From assembly GCA_023387585.1 (NCBI GenBank), contig JAEWHZ010000352.1, positions 1 to 5,235 on the forward strand: 5,235 nucleotides of DNA. The letters run 5' to 3'. Positions 1-5,235 of this stretch are shown in pieces. The DNA is from Pseudomonadota bacterium (GTDB taxonomy: Bacteria; Pseudomonadota; Alphaproteobacteria; Rhizobiales; Devosiaceae). Positions within the stretch are counted from its first letter, which is position 1; each line of letters opens with the position of its first letter. The notes beneath the pieces are model-generated. The model made no database searches and was not told where the DNA came from. It worked only from the letters and a program-made list of their open reading frames with translations. The translations under genes were made by a program, and so were the position numbers.

Positions 1-41
1 TTTGCCGCGCGTTGAACCGCGGCCGTTTCGGACCGACGGCC

Positions 42-965
42 TTGACCATCTACCTGCCGATTGCCGAGCTTTCGGTGAACCTGTTCTTCCTTGTGGGGAT
101 CGGGGGCGCGGTCGGCTTTCTGTCCGGGTTGTTCGGGGTCGGGGGCGGGTTCCTGCTCACGCCGCTGCTGGTGTTCTCGGGCGTGCCGACATCGGTCGCG
201 GTGGCCTCGGTCGCCGGCCAGGTGGTCGCCGCTTCCACCTCTGGCGCGCTCAGCCATTACCGGCGCGGCGGCATCGATCTGCATCTGGCGCTCTATCTGG
301 TGCTGTCGGGTATTCTCGGCGCCTTCGGCGGCACCGCCATGTTCAACTTCCTGCGCGCAATCGGCCAGCTCGATGCGGTGATCGCGGTGGGCTATCTGGT
401 GCTGCTCGGCTCGGTCGGCACCATGATGATGATCGAATCCGTGCACTCGCTGCTGCGCACGCGGCGCGGCGTGGTGGTGCGCGAGCGCCAGCCGCATCAG
501 CACACCTGGCTGCACGGCCTGCCCATGCGCGTGCGCTTCAAGAAGAGCCGGCTCTACATTTCCGTGCTGCCGGTGCTGGTCATCGGCGTCATCATCGGTT
601 TTCTCGGCTCGCTCCTCGGCGTCGGCGGCGGGTTCATCATGGTGCCCGCCCTGGTCTATCTGCTGCGCATCCCCGGCGCCGTGGTCATCGGCACCTCGCT
701 GCTCCAGGTCGTCGCCATGATGTCCGCGACCGCGGTGCTGCATGCCGTCCAGAGCCAGAGCGTCGACATCCTGCTCGCCTTCTGCCTCATGATCGGCGGC
801 GTCGCCGGCGCCCAGTTCGGCGCCTCGGCCAACAAATATCTGCGCGGCGACCAGCTGCGCGCCCTGCTGGCGCTGCTGGTGCTGGCGGTAGCCGTACGTT
901 TCGGGCTCTCGCTGGTCATCACCCCCGACGACATGTTCTCCATGGCTGTGCTGGGGCGCGGATGA
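42..965 (+). CDS. TSUP (TauE/SafE) family membrane permease
   Basis: Integral inner-membrane protein of the TSUP / sulfite exporter TauE/SafE family. Characterised members move sulfur oxyanions or small organosulfonates, but the substrate here cannot be read from sequence. Numbered from the TTG at 42 (307 aa), the protein has two homologous halves. Each carries a glycine-rich re-entrant-type motif after an N-terminal helix: GFLSGLFGVGGGFLLTPLLV at about residues 25-44 and GFLGSLLGVGGGFIMVPALV at about 186-205. A basic, histidine-containing cytoplasmic linker (about 140-170, with HQHTWLH) joins the halves. About eight hydrophobic segments fit the family. Start: I prefer TTG at 42, giving TIYLPIAELSVN at the N-terminus, which resembles homologues as I remember them; a GGA lies 9 nt upstream. 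A TTG at 12 would add 10 residues, and the frame is open to the window edge, so a start further upstream cannot be excluded. The stop overlaps the next gene by ATGA, so the two are probably translationally coupled. Confidence 0.9.
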   Translation: MTIYLPIAELSVNLFFLVGIGGAVGFLSGLFGVGGGFLLTPLLVFSGVPTSVAVASVAGQVVAASTSGALSHYRRGGIDLHLALYLVLSGILGAFGGTAMFNFLRAIGQLDAVIAVGYLVLLGSVGTMMMIESVHSLLRTRRGVVVRERQPHQHTWLHGLPMRVRFKKSRLYISVLPVLVIGVIIGFLGSLLGVGGGFIMVPALVYLLRIPGAVVIGTSLLQVVAMMSATAVLHAVQSQSVDILLAFCLMIGGVAGAQFGASANKYLRGDQLRALLALLVLAVAVRFGLSLVITPDDMFSMAVLGRG

Positions 966-1729
966 GACACTGGCTCCTCTTCCTGCTGCTCGCATTCGCC
1001 TTCGCCTTCGCCGCTCCGCCGGCGCGCGCCGAGCGCGTCGTCGCCAACCTGTCGACCGACCTGATCGAGATCACCTCGAGCTATGATGGCGAGCGCATCA
1101 CCTTTTTCGGCGCCATCGAGCCGCAGGCCGGCGACGAGCAGGCGGCCACCGGGCCCTATCACGTCGTCATCGTCGTCACCGGCCCCTCGCAGGACCGGCT
1201 GGCGCGCCAGAAAACGCGCCGGTTCGGCATCTGGCTCAACACCGACGAGGTGCTGTTCGAGCGCTTCCCCAGCTTCTACCAGGTGCTGTCCAGCGGCAGG
1301 CTTCTCGACATCACCGACCCCACGACTCTCGCCGTGCAGCAGATCCTGCCCGAGACCCAGCCCGGCGTGTCGGGCGACGCCGGCTGGTGGCGCTCCTCGG
1401 TGTTCGGGCGCGAGCTTGTGCGCCTGATGACCGAGCGCGGCCTGTTCGGGCTCAGCCAGACCGGCGTGCAGTTCCAGTCCGAGACCTTCTATTCCGCCCG
1501 CCTGGTGCTGCCGGCCGAGGCCCCGCCAGGCCCCTATCTGGCGCATACCTATGTGTTCAAGAACGGCGAGATCGTTGCCCGGGCCGCCCACGGCTTCGCC
1601 GTGCGCAAGACCGGCTTCGAGCGCTTCCTGGCCATCAGCGCCGTGCAATATCCGCTGCTCTACGGCATCGCCTGTGTGGCGCTGGCCCTGTTCACCGGCT
1701 GGCTCGGCGGCATCATCTTCCGGCGCTGA
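962..1729 (+). CDS. TIGR02186 / Alph_Pro_TM family membrane-anchored periplasmic protein
   Basis: A 255-residue exported protein that I recognise as the alphaproteobacterial 'putative transmembrane protein' family (Alph_Pro_TM, TIGR02186), of unknown biochemical function. Residues 1-23 form a clear signal peptide: MRH, then a long Leu/Phe/Ala core, ending in a likely Ala-Arg-Ala cleavage site before Glu24. The periplasmic body opens with VANLSTDLIEITSSYDGERI (about 27-46). It contains HVVIVVTGP (about 67-75), GIWLNTDEVLFERFPSFY (about 89-106) and an aromatic-rich second half. One hydrophobic segment near the C-terminus (about 230-252) is followed by a short Arg-Arg tail, so the protein should be anchored with its bulk in the periplasm. 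The ATG lies inside the stop of the permease gene (ATGA), with a weak G-rich stretch 5 nt upstream; the signal peptide confirms this start. Members often sit next to TSUP genes, as here, suggesting a periplasmic partner of that transporter. That role is inference. Confidence 0.88.
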   Translation: MRHWLLFLLLAFAFAFAAPPARAERVVANLSTDLIEITSSYDGERITFFGAIEPQAGDEQAATGPYHVVIVVTGPSQDRLARQKTRRFGIWLNTDEVLFERFPSFYQVLSSGRLLDITDPTTLAVQQILPETQPGVSGDAGWWRSSVFGRELVRLMTERGLFGLSQTGVQFQSETFYSARLVLPAEAPPGPYLAHTYVFKNGEIVARAAHGFAVRKTGFERFLAISAVQYPLLYGIACVALALFTGWLGGIIFRR

Positions 1730-1752
1730 GCGTATCAGCCCGCCACCAGCCG
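1696..1752. repeat. Imperfect inverted repeat across the convergent gene ends
   Basis: The arms are CGGCTGG (1696-1702) plus GGCGG (1706-1710) on the left and CCGCC (1740-1744) plus CCAGCCG (1746-1752) on the right: 12 possible base pairs with a small asymmetric internal loop. The 29-nt apical loop holds both stop codons, 1727-1729 of the + strand gene and 1735-1737 of the - strand gene. There is no T-run on either strand, so this is not a standard intrinsic terminator. It may be a weak bidirectional end structure or a chance pairing in GC-rich coding sequence. Confidence 0.25.
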
Positions 1753-2442
1753 CTTGGTGCTCACCGGATAAACCCGTTCGCGCGCCAGCATGGCGACTTC
1801 GAGCGCGTCGCGGCGCAACAGGCCGGCGAAGGCGGGGGAGAGGATGTTGAGTGTGCCGGTCGACACGCCATAGGCCGGCAGGATCATCTGGCGGTTGTCG
1901 TGCACGAAGCACGGCCGACGCACCGAGCGCCCATCGACCGCCACCCGCGCCGCCGGATGCAGGTGCCCCGAGACCAGCCCGGCGATGCCGCGCTGCGGCT
2001 CATGCAGAAAGCTCAGCCCGGCATGCTCGAACCGGGCGAGGCACAGCCCGCCGAGCTCATGCGCGGTGCTGTCGTGATTGCCGGCCAGCCAGATCCAGTC
2101 GCAGCGTTCGGTCAGCCCGTCGAGCCGGGCGCGGTCGAGATCGCTGAGATGAGCCACCGAATCGTCGCGATGAAAGCTGTCGCCGAGCGCCAGCACGATC
2201 TTCGCCCCCGTGCGCAGGATGTCGGCTTCGAGCCGTTTCAGCGTCGCGGCGGTGTCGTAGGGCGGCAGCATCTGCCCGCGCCGGGCAAAGCTCGCCATCT
2301 TGTCGAGATGCAGATCCGCCACCAGCAGCATATCCTGCGCCGCCCAGTAGAGGGCGCCCGACACGAGCGGCTCGAAGATTTCGCCGGCGAACCGGATGAG
2401 CACCGTCTGCGCTCCGGGCTGTATCGAATAGGCTGTCGTCAA
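1735..2442 (-). CDS. pdeM: Ligase-associated DNA damage response endonuclease PdeM
   Basis: A 235-residue calcineurin-like metallophosphoesterase of the PdeM (MPE) family. Characterised relatives are Mn-dependent single-strand DNA endonucleases encoded beside an Lhr-type helicase, an MBL-fold exonuclease and an ATP-dependent ligase. The metal-binding motifs are complete and in order: D43-L-H45 within LLVADLHLDK, G87-D88 with H91 in LALGDSFHR, G121-N122-H123-D124 in LAGNHD, H147, and G159-H160-L-H162-P163 in VSGHLHP. The protein is probably cytosolic, with no signal peptide or membrane segment. The preceding FAGE (about 18-21) and ALYW (about 30-33) elements also fit the family. The start is a TTG at 2442-2440 overlapping the helicase stop as TTGA, with only a weak G-rich Shine-Dalgarno-like stretch in the helicase tail; this favours coupled translation. 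A GTG at 2405-2403 in frame would drop 13 residues and is the alternative. It ends 5 bp from the convergent TIGR02186 gene. Confidence 0.93.
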   Translation of the reverse strand: MTTAYSIQPGAQTVLIRFAGEIFEPLVSGALYWAAQDMLLVADLHLDKMASFARRGQMLPPYDTAATLKRLEADILRTGAKIVLALGDSFHRDDSVAHLSDLDRARLDGLTERCDWIWLAGNHDSTAHELGGLCLARFEHAGLSFLHEPQRGIAGLVSGHLHPAARVAVDGRSVRRPCFVHDNRQMILPAYGVSTGTLNILSPAFAGLLRRDALEVAMLARERVYPVSTKRLVAG

Positions 2443-4931
2443 GTCTCGCCCATAGCTTCGCGGATCAGTTCGTCGGCCGCGTCCGCCATGGCGGATTCAC
2501 GCGCTTCCCCGAAAATCGGCTCCTTGCCGATATCGAGCATGACCGGTACCGCGAGCGGGGAGATTCGGTCCAGTTTCTTGTGCACGATGTGACGGCGGAT
2601 GCGCCGCAGACATTGCCCCAGCCGCTCGATGTCGAGCAGCCCCCGCGCCGCGTCGTGCCGCGTCGCCTGGATCAATATGTGATCGGGCTCGTGCTGGTAG
2701 AGCACGTCGTAGATGATATCGGCCGACATGGTGACCTGCCGTCCGGTCTTTTCGCGCCCCGGATGCCGGCGCTCGATCAGTCCGGCGATGATGGCGCAGT
2801 TGCGGAAGGTGCGCTTCATCAGCGCCGATTCCGCCAGCCAGTCCTCGAGGTCCTCACCCAGCATGTCCTCGGCGAACAATTCGTCGAGCGACAGCCGGCC
2901 CGAGCCGATCAGCGCCGTGAGGTCCGCCGCACCCCAGATGGCCAGCGCATATTCGCTGGCGACGAACCCCAGCGGTTTTGCGCGTGCCCGCTCCAGGCGG
3001 CGGGTGAGCAGCATGCCCAGCGTCTGGTGCGCCAGCCGCCCCTCGAAGGGGTAGCAGACCATGTAGTGCCGGCTGCCGCGCGGAAAGGTCTCTACCAGCA
3101 GGCTCTCGCGACCGGGCAGCACGGAGAAATCCTGTTGCAGCCGCAGCCATCCCGCCGTCTGGTCGGGCAGGGCGCGCCAGCTCTCCGGGGTGGCCAGCAT
3201 GGCGCGCACCCGCTCGGCGAGATAGGTCGAGAGCGGGAATTTTCCGCCCATGTATGAGGGGATCTTGGGGTCGCCCCCGGCGGCGCGCGACACGAAGGCT
3301 TCGTTCTCGTGCATGCCCTCGAAGGCGACGATTTCGCCGCCGAACATGAAGGTGTCGCCCGGCACGATGGTGGTGAAGAAATATTCCTCCATCTCGCCCA
3401 GCACCCGCCCGCCGCGCGCGATCGGGCCCGTGGTTGCGCCCTTGCGAAAGCCGCGCCCGCGCACCAGCCGCACCCTCACCATCGGTTCCTCGATGATGGT
3501 GCCGACATTGAGCCGGTATTGCTGGGCCACCTGCGGGTTGGCGATGCGCCAGCGCCCTTCCGGCGTGCGCCTCAGCCGCGCATAGCGCTCATAGGCGCGC
3601 AGCGCGTAGCCGCCCGTGGCGACGAAATCGACGATGCGGTCGAACTTTTCCCGCGTCAGCGCGCGATAGGGCCAGGCGCGCCGCACCTCGGCATAGAGTT
3701 CGTCCGCATCGAAAGCCTCGGCGCAGGCGCAGCCCAGCACGTGCTGGGCCAGCACGTCATAGCCGCCTTCGCTGGGGTCCTCGCTGTCCTGGTGGTTCTC
3801 GGCCACCGCCTCCACCGCCGCCTCGCATTCGAGCACCTCGAAGCGGTTGGACGGTACCAGCAGCGCCTTGGAGGGCTCGTCCAGCCGGTGGTTGGCGCGC
3901 CCGATGCGCTGCAGCATGCGCGAGGACCCCTTCGGTGCGCCGACCTGCACCACGAGGTCGACATCGCCCCAGTCGATGCCGAGGTCGAGCGTCGAGGTGC
4001 ACACCACGGCCCGCAGGCGTCCCTCGACCATGGCGCTTTCCACCTTGCGCCGCTGCTCGACCGACAGCGAGCCGTGATGCAGCGCGATGGCCAGCAGATC
4101 GTCGTTGATCGCCCAAAGGTTCTGGAACAGCAGCTCCGCCTGCGAGCGCGTGTTGACGAACAGCAGCGTCGTCCTGTGCGCCTTGATGGTTTCGTAGAGC
4201 TCGGGCACGGCATAGGCGGCCGAATGCCCGGCCCAGGGCACGCGGTCGTCGGATTTGAGGATCGACAGCACCGGCGGCGCCCCGCCCGAGGCGAGCAGCA
4301 GGTCGGCCTTGGCCAGCGGCTGCGGCGCCGCGATCCAGTCGCGCAGCACCTCCGGCTGCGCCACCGTGGCGCTCAGCGCCGTGATGCGCAATTGCGGCGC
4401 GAACCGCGCCAGCCGCGCTATGCCCAGCGCCAGAAGCTCGCCGCGCTTCGAGGTCACCATGGCGTGCAATTCGTCGAGCACGATGCGCCTGAGCCCGGAA
4501 AACAGGTCCTTGGCGTCCGGATGGCTCAGCAGCAGCGCGATCTGCTCGGGCGTCGTCAGCAGGATGTTGGGCGGGTCGCGCCGCTGGCGCTGGCGCCGCG
4601 CCGCCGGGGTGTCGCCGGTGCGCGTCTCGACGCGGATATTGAGCTTCATCTCGCCGATCGGGTCGAGCAGATTGCGCGCCACGTCCACCGCCAGCGCCTT
4701 GAGCGGCGAGATATAGAGCGTGTGCAGCCCCGCGCGCGGGGCTTCGATCAGGTCCACCAGCGTCGGCAGAAAACCGGCCAGCGTCTTGCCGGCGCCGGTT
4801 GGCGCGATCAGCAGCGCCGAAGCGTCTGCCCGCCAGCTTTGCAGCACGTCGAGCTGGTGCCGGCGCGGCGCCCAGCCGCGCTGGGCGAACCATTCGGCGA
4901 TGGGCGCGGGCAAGGGGGCGGGAAAATCCAA
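2439..4931 (-). CDS. Ligase-associated DNA damage response DEXH-box helicase (Lhr-Core type)
   Basis: Superfamily 2 ATP-dependent DNA helicase of the Lhr family, ligase-associated subgroup; relatives translocate 3'-5' on single-stranded DNA. Numbered from the TTG at 4931 (830 aa), the motifs are: Walker A APTGAGKT 43-50, motif Ia SPLKAL 75-80, TRTGDT 103-108, Ib TTPEQ 126-130, DEXH box DELH 153-156, motif III SAT 187-189, motif IV-like VNTR 259-262, motif V around TSTLDLGIDWGDVDLV (312-327) and motif VI QRIGRANHR 341-349. A winged-helix region and the Lhr-specific C-terminal part follow, ending in the family-like RISPLAVPV segment. No motif is damaged. Start choice: the frame runs back to an ATG at 5057 (872 aa). 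The extra 42 residues have no recognisable family sequence and would run through a cluster of palindromes, so I choose TTG 4931, with GGA 9 nt upstream. TTG 4937 is nearly as good. It is first in an operon with pdeM, joined by a TTGA overlap. Confidence 0.93.
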   Translation of the reverse strand: MDFPAPLPAPIAEWFAQRGWAPRRHQLDVLQSWRADASALLIAPTGAGKTLAGFLPTLVDLIEAPRAGLHTLYISPLKALAVDVARNLLDPIGEMKLNIRVETRTGDTPAARRQRQRRDPPNILLTTPEQIALLLSHPDAKDLFSGLRRIVLDELHAMVTSKRGELLALGIARLARFAPQLRITALSATVAQPEVLRDWIAAPQPLAKADLLLASGGAPPVLSILKSDDRVPWAGHSAAYAVPELYETIKAHRTTLLFVNTRSQAELLFQNLWAINDDLLAIALHHGSLSVEQRRKVESAMVEGRLRAVVCTSTLDLGIDWGDVDLVVQVGAPKGSSRMLQRIGRANHRLDEPSKALLVPSNRFEVLECEAAVEAVAENHQDSEDPSEGGYDVLAQHVLGCACAEAFDADELYAEVRRAWPYRALTREKFDRIVDFVATGGYALRAYERYARLRRTPEGRWRIANPQVAQQYRLNVGTIIEEPMVRVRLVRGRGFRKGATTGPIARGGRVLGEMEEYFFTTIVPGDTFMFGGEIVAFEGMHENEAFVSRAAGGDPKIPSYMGGKFPLSTYLAERVRAMLATPESWRALPDQTAGWLRLQQDFSVLPGRESLLVETFPRGSRHYMVCYPFEGRLAHQTLGMLLTRRLERARAKPLGFVASEYALAIWGAADLTALIGSGRLSLDELFAEDMLGEDLEDWLAESALMKRTFRNCAIIAGLIERRHPGREKTGRQVTMSADIIYDVLYQHEPDHILIQATRHDAARGLLDIERLGQCLRRIRRHIVHKKLDRISPLAVPVMLDIGKEPIFGEARESAMADAADELIREAMGET

Positions 4932-4950
4932 GCGCAACGTTCCGACGCAA

Positions 4951-4995
4951 GCGTTTCCAGGAAAAGAGTGCAGCGGTTTTCCGTTTCGGAAACGC
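4951..4995. repeat. Nested inverted repeats with GTTTCC/GGAAAC arms
   Basis: GCGTTTCC (4951-4958) pairs exactly with GGAAACGC (4988-4995). Inside it, GGAAAA (4960-4965) pairs with TTTTCC (4977-4982). A tight third palindrome, CGTTTC-G-GAAACG (4982-4994), shares the right arm, so two alternative pairings compete for the same bases. Such GGAAAC/GTTTCC-rich symmetry resembles operator half-sites for dimeric repressors or an RNA leader structure for the helicase; which one is not decided by the sequence. Confidence 0.5.
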
Positions 4996-5011
4996 GACAA
5001 AAAAAGTCGCG
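4993..5011. repeat. Perfect 6-bp inverted repeat with A7 spacer
   Basis: CGCGAC (4993-4998), seven A residues (4999-5005), then GTCGCG (5006-5011). It is upstream of both divergent genes. In helicase-strand RNA the loop would be seven U residues. No T-run follows the stem in either direction, so it does not look like an intrinsic terminator. The right arm runs directly into the second copy of CGCAAGCG. Confidence 0.55.
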
Positions 5012-5086
5012 CAAGCGATGGGCTGCAATTCGCATGCGAGCCTATATGATGCGCCATCCGATAAGAAGACGATCACGCGCCCTCCC

Positions 5087-5235
5087 ATGCCCGACCGCCT
5101 GACCCTCGCCCCGCAACAGGCGCTCATGCGCCTCGTCAGCCACATCCTGTCCATGCCGGCGGCGCCCGAGCATCGGGTCGCCATCGGCATCGCCGGGGGG
5201 CCGGGCACGGGCAAGTCGACGCTGGCCGGCGAGAT
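5087..5235 (+). CDS. P-loop nucleoside/sugar kinase-like protein, N-terminal fragment
   Basis: The 5' end of a kinase gene cut by the window end; 49 complete codons are visible. The N-terminus begins MPDRLTLAPQQALMRLV, then a helical lead-in. After HRVAIGIA comes a Walker A P-loop, GGPGTGKST (residues 37-45), followed by LAGE. A P-loop preceded by a single short helix and a beta strand this near the N-terminus fits the uridine-kinase / pantothenate-kinase-like group. Proteins of that group are often annotated 'nucleoside/nucleotide kinase family' or FrcK-like fructose kinase. ATP binding is supported directly; the phosphate acceptor is unknown because the substrate region is missing. The ATG at 5087 is the first start in frame near the intergenic region; the preceding bases are pyrimidine-rich and show no Shine-Dalgarno, so the in-frame ATG at 5126 is an alternative. 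It is divergent from the helicase operon and probably functionally unrelated to it. Confidence 0.75.
   Translation, partial: MPDRLTLAPQQALMRLVSHILSMPAAPEHRVAIGIAGGPGTGKSTLAGE

Larger units (their letters stand above)
4946..5017. repeat. CGCAAGCG direct repeat flanking the palindrome cluster
   Basis: Two exact 8-bp copies, at 4946-4953 and 5010-5017, lie 64 bp apart in the same orientation and bracket the inverted repeats. They could be paired protein-binding sites on roughly the same helix face (about six turns). An 8-mer of this composition can also recur by chance in GC-rich DNA. Confidence 0.3.
4932..5086. promoter_or_regulatory. Divergent intergenic region between helicase and kinase genes
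   Basis: About 155 bp separate the preferred helicase start (leftward) from the kinase ATG (rightward), so promoters for both must lie here unless the kinase is read from further away. It is less GC-rich than the genes and holds a nested set of inverted repeats (4951-5011), a CGCAAGCG direct repeat and an 8-bp palindrome CGCATGCG at 5031-5038. A TATATGAT stretch at 5043-5050 could be a -10 for the kinase, but no good -35 lies 16-18 bp upstream. No convincing promoter could be placed on the - strand. I looked for the alphaproteobacterial LexA box (GTTC-N7-GTTC) and found none. Functional assignment is inference from position. Confidence 0.5.

Noticed and set aside
2..961. Open second frame through the permease gene, continuous with the TIGR02186 protein
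   Set aside because: The upstream part is Arg/Gly/Ala-rich frame-shadow sequence. The real protein begins at the ATG at 962 with a classic signal peptide, so there is no 575-residue fusion.
656..1912. 418-codon - strand open frame opposite the permease and TIGR02186 genes
   Set aside because: It spans two well-supported + strand genes and their junction with pdeM. The translation is low-complexity Gly/Ala/Arg/His and matches no family I know.
4993..5011. Intrinsic terminator
   Set aside because: The A7/T7 tract is the loop of the hairpin and not a tail after the stem, and the element lies upstream of both divergent genes.
5043..5050. TATATGAT as a sigma-70 -10 box for the kinase
   Set aside because: No acceptable -35 element lies at 16-18 bp, so it is mentioned only as a possibility within the intergenic region and not listed as a promoter.
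4932..5086. SOS (LexA) box expected upstream of a DNA-damage operon
   Set aside because: I looked for the alphaproteobacterial direct repeat GTTC-N7-GTTC on both strands and found none; the GTTTC/GAAAC elements have different spacing and symmetry.
3309..5102. Very long + strand open frame (597 codons) opposite the helicase gene
   Set aside because: It is antisense to a helicase with a full motif set, its translation is Arg/Ala/Gln/His-rich without any domain, and long antisense frames are expected at this GC content.
3757..5214. 485-codon - strand open frame overlapping the helicase in another frame and the kinase start
   Set aside because: Low-complexity Arg/Ala/Gly-rich shadow of the helicase reading frame; it would also overlap the kinase P-loop gene antisense.

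Overview
The window is a high-GC, gene-dense piece of a bacterial chromosome. Product types, tight ATGA/TTGA gene overlaps, repeated TTG starts and the alphaproteobacterial membrane-protein family next to a TSUP permease all point to an alphaproteobacterium. It is most likely of the order Hyphomicrobiales (Devosia-like relatives are my guess; no search was run). I see no tRNA, rRNA, CRISPR array, insertion sequence or phage gene.

Layout. Left part, + strand: a TSUP (TauE/SafE-type) permease, whose 5' end lies close to the window edge, overlaps by ATGA a secreted, membrane-anchored protein of the uncharacterised Alph_Pro_TM/TIGR02186 type (about 1-1729). The two read as one operon and probably one export system at the inner membrane. 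Five bases later, on the opposite strand, a two-gene operon ends. It is transcribed leftwards as an Lhr-type DEXH helicase (2439-4931) followed, through a TTGA overlap, by the metallophosphoesterase endonuclease PdeM (1735-2442). Both belong to the 'ligase-associated' DNA-damage-response set (helicase, PdeM, MBL-fold exonuclease, ATP-dependent ligase). The exonuclease and ligase are not adjacent here, because both flanks are occupied by unrelated, oppositely oriented genes.

Right part: a roughly 155-bp divergent intergenic region (4932-5086) carries a compact cluster of inverted and direct repeats. It separates the helicase from the 5' end of a P-loop kinase of the uridine-kinase/pantothenate-kinase-like superfamily (5087 to the window end, + strand, truncated).

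Assessment: mostly known families. The parts least explained by existing knowledge are the TSUP/TIGR02186 pair, the helicase-PdeM pair without its ligase and exonuclease at this locus, and the palindrome cluster between the helicase and kinase genes. Several very long antisense open frames are high-GC shadows.
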